Source: Verrucomicrobiales bacterium (GTDB lineage Bacteria; Verrucomicrobiota; Verrucomicrobiia; Limisphaerales; UBA1100). Taken from it: DNA of 6,547 bases. Where the stretch lies: the NCBI GenBank assembly GCA_011523245.1, contig WTHG01000002.1, positions 1 to 6,547 on the forward strand, written 5' to 3'. Below are positions 5,140-6,547 of the stretch, in pieces; position 1 is the first letter of the stretch, and each line of letters begins with the position of its first letter. Under the pieces are notes generated by a model, which was given only the letters and a program-made list of their open reading frames with translations, did no database searches and was not told the origin of the DNA. Both the position numbers and the translations under genes were made by a program.

Positions 5140-5805
5140 TTAGTTTTGTGGCAACTCCACCACGCCGGTCATCGGCATGAAGAGCACGAACTCGCCTCGG
5201 CGGTTTTGAGCACGAGCCGCCTTGCTGTCAGCCTCGGACAAGGGCACTTTTTCGCCCAAACTTTGGGTCCCTAACCGGTCGGCCGACACGCCCAAGCGAA
5301 CGAGTTCCTCAGCTACCGTAAGCGCCCGCCGTTCGCCCAAGGAGAGATTGTACTCCTCGGTGCCCCGTTCGTCGCAGTGGCCTTCCACCAACAGCATGTG
5401 CTGCGGGTTTTGAATCAAGTGTTGCGCCACTTGAGCCACGATATCCTGGTCGCCCGGACGCAACTCGGAGCTGTCGTAATCAAAATGCACACGCTCAAAA
5501 ATGTCGCGTTGCTCCTGAAAATTTTCCGGAATCGTCAATGGCGTATTGGGATCTCCATTATCCGTACCGCCCACGTTTGTGCCGGTGGTATTGTTGCCGC
5601 CAGTATTTGGGTTCCCTCCAGGCAGGCCGGTGTTGCCTCCATTTCCTGGCCCGGTGTTGGTATTACCGCCGCCGGTATTGTTTCCTGAACCGGCAAAGCT
5701 TGGGATGCTGGTCAGTCCGGCATTGTCGTTGGATTTACAGCCCACGCCGACAATTCCCAATAGGGCGGCGCAAGCTACAGCCTTGATATATAATTCTCCA
5801 CGCAT
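5140..5805 (-). CDS. pal: Peptidoglycan-associated lipoprotein Pal (copy next to tolB)
   Basis: Pal (221 residues) is an outer-membrane lipoprotein that binds peptidoglycan and TolB and helps draw the outer membrane inward during division. After MRG come a hydrophobic signal and GVGC with lipidation Cys23. The -3 residue is Gly, weaker than the usual Leu/Ala but with a convincing hydrophobic core before it. Residues 39-88 are a Gly/Asn/Thr-rich, disordered-looking linker. The OmpA-like domain (about 103-210) shows VHFDYDSSELRP, EGHCDERGTEEYN, SLGERRA, LGEKVP and QNRRGEFVLF, and a short unusual tail MPMTGVVELPQN follows. The start at 5803-5805 is chosen because AAGGAA lies 8 nt before it and the signal peptide begins there; the frame is open up to 5880, overlapping the tolB end, but that would bury the signal. 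It lies 62 bp downstream of tolB, the classic tolB-pal order. Confidence 0.95.
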   Translation of the reverse strand: MRGELYIKAVACAALLGIVGVGCKSNDNAGLTSIPSFAGSGNNTGGGNTNTGPGNGGNTGLPGGNPNTGGNNTTGTNVGGTDNGDPNTPLTIPENFQEQRDIFERVHFDYDSSELRPGDQDIVAQVAQHLIQNPQHMLLVEGHCDERGTEEYNLSLGERRALTVAEELVRLGVSADRLGTQSLGEKVPLSEADSKAARAQNRRGEFVLFMPMTGVVELPQN

Positions 5806-5813
5806 TGTTTTGA

Positions 5814-5819
5814 TTCCTT
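5814..5819 (-). promoter_or_regulatory. Shine-Dalgarno for pal
   Basis: AAGGAA on the - strand with an 8-nt spacer to the ATG at 5803-5805. It sets the start of pal. The surrounding leader (AAACAACAAGGA) resembles that of the second pal-like gene (AAACAAGGA), which suggests the ribosome-binding region was duplicated along with the gene. Confidence 0.75.
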
Positions 5820-5847
5820 GTTGTTTCCAGCCCTCCTTCGGCCGGAT

Positions 5848-5861
5848 GATCGCAAGCGATC
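5848..5861 (-). other. Short perfect inverted repeat between tolB and pal
   Basis: GATCGC and GCGATC lie back to back with two bases between them, 6 bp after the tolB stop codon. As RNA this could form a 5-bp stem with a 4-nt loop. There is no T run after it, so it is more likely a processing or stability element, or a weak operator-like palindrome, than a terminator. Confidence 0.4.
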
Positions 5862-5867
5862 GGGGGT

Positions 5868-6547
5868 TTAGTTGCCCCATGCCGGCTGGGATGCACTGCC
5901 GGCAAAGGCTGGGAGAATTTTCACCTGTTTTGTGGGGACGTCAACAATTGCCAACTGCCTCTTATTCACACCCCTGCGAGTAAAGATAAGGTTGCGGCTG
6001 TTTGGTGCCCAAGTCGGCGCTTCGCCGGCAGCCACCACAGTAGCGGCTCCTCCTTGTGCGGGAACCACACAAACATTGAACCCTCCCATTGCCGCAGTGA
6101 AAGCAATTGATTTGCCGTCAGGCGACCAATTGGGCTCGGAAGGATTCAGCACACCATTGGTCGGAATGCGAATCATGTTGCCACCCTGCGCCGCCACTTT
6201 CACCAACATCCGTTTTCCGTTGGCACGCGTTGCAAAGCAAAGCCATTGACCATCCGGAGACCAGGTAACGCCATTCTCCTCTTCGCGGGTGACGCACATA
6301 CGCCGTAGATTTTGCCCCTTGAGATCCTCCATGAACTTCCAACCCGGCGGCGCTACATACACATCCGGACTGCCACCACGGCTGAGGTTCATTGCCAAAA
6401 ACCCCTGGGGCGACAATGCCCCTCCCGTGTTCAAACCACGATAACGCGCCATCACTTCGCGTTCACCGGTTTTCATATTTTGCTGAATGACCGTGGTGTT
6501 TTCGATGCCGCCCCGCTTCAACCAAGTGGTGTAAAACACCTTACTAT
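5868..6547 (-). CDS. tolB: TolB-type beta-propeller periplasmic protein, 5' truncated
   Basis: This is the C-terminal part of TolB, the periplasmic beta-propeller that binds Pal and links it to the inner-membrane TolQRA motor. The frame stays open to the right edge; codons before the GTG at 6537-6539 read S-K and run into VFYTTW, a propeller strand, so that GTG is not a start. About 226 residues are visible, against about 420-440 for full TolB, so the N-terminal domain and the first blades are missing. Counting from the GTG, repeated blade motifs include VTWSPDGQWLCFAT (91-104), PNWSPDGKSIAFT (136-148), PTWAPNSRNLIFT (175-187) and a closing SQPAW (217-221). WSPDG repeats occur in several propeller families, so the TolB name rests on these motifs plus the pal genes immediately downstream. 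Confidence 0.88.
   Translation of the reverse strand, partial: SKVFYTTWLKRGGIENTTVIQQNMKTGEREVMARYRGLNTGGALSPQGFLAMNLSRGGSPDVYVAPPGWKFMEDLKGQNLRRMCVTREEENGVTWSPDGQWLCFATRANGKRMLVKVAAQGGNMIRIPTNGVLNPSEPNWSPDGKSIAFTAAMGGFNVCVVPAQGGAATVVAAGEAPTWAPNSRNLIFTRRGVNKRQLAIVDVPTKQVKILPAFAGSASQPAWGN

Noticed and set aside
5806..5880. In-frame upstream start at 5880 for pal, overlapping the end of tolB
   Set aside because: It would bury the signal peptide behind 25 polar residues; the ATG at 5805 has AAGGAA at 8 nt.
6537..6539. GTG as the start of the TolB-like gene
   Set aside because: The frame remains open to the window edge and the codon lies within a propeller strand; half of the TolB family length would be missing.

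Overview
The window looks like a bacterial chromosome segment from a diderm (Gram-negative) organism. The diderm call rests on an outer-membrane Tol-Pal cluster (the end of tolB plus two Pal-type lipoprotein genes), with a Tat export operon next to it. The combination of an oversized TatC with a long first periplasmic loop, Gly/Asn-rich Pal linkers and tandem pal genes suggests the Verrucomicrobiota / PVC group. That placement is an inference from protein style, not a sequence match. The window is almost entirely coding; no stretch of 300 bases lacks a gene, and I see no rRNA, tRNA, CRISPR, transposon or phage gene.

Layout, left to right. (1) Positions 2-883, + strand: the C-terminal three quarters or so of a class-V PLP aminotransferase, cut by the left edge. 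It is the only + strand gene. (2) Positions 880-1359, - strand: an Lrp/AsnC-family regulator whose stop codon interlocks with that of the aminotransferase. (3) Positions 1416-4177, - strand: tatA - tatC - ispE, read from high to low coordinates, with gaps of 15 and 8 bp. The Lrp/AsnC gene lies 56 bp further downstream on the same strand and may belong to the same transcript. (4) Positions 4225-4274: a two-hairpin intrinsic terminator that separates the Tol-Pal unit from the tat unit. (5) Positions 4281-6547, - strand: tolB (C-terminal part, cut by the right edge) - pal - second pal-like gene, with a predicted sigma70-type promoter in front of the second copy.

How the parts fit. TolB (periplasm) and Pal (outer-membrane lipoprotein binding peptidoglycan) are partners in the Tol-Pal envelope machine; here the Pal position is duplicated. 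TatA and TatC form the core of the twin-arginine translocase, which exports folded, often cofactor-bearing proteins. IspE supplies isoprenoid precursors through the MEP pathway and probably shares the transcript without a direct mechanistic link to Tat.

The most unusual object is the TatC protein: 526 residues, about twice the normal size. It has a roughly 196-residue acidic, disordered-looking N-terminal extension that ends in a tract rich in His, Tyr and Asp/Glu, and a second insertion of some 70-80 residues in the first periplasmic loop. By TatC topology the His/acid tract sits in the cytoplasm directly in front of the HLEDLR segment that helps recognise twin-arginine signal peptides. This is the best candidate here for undescribed biology.
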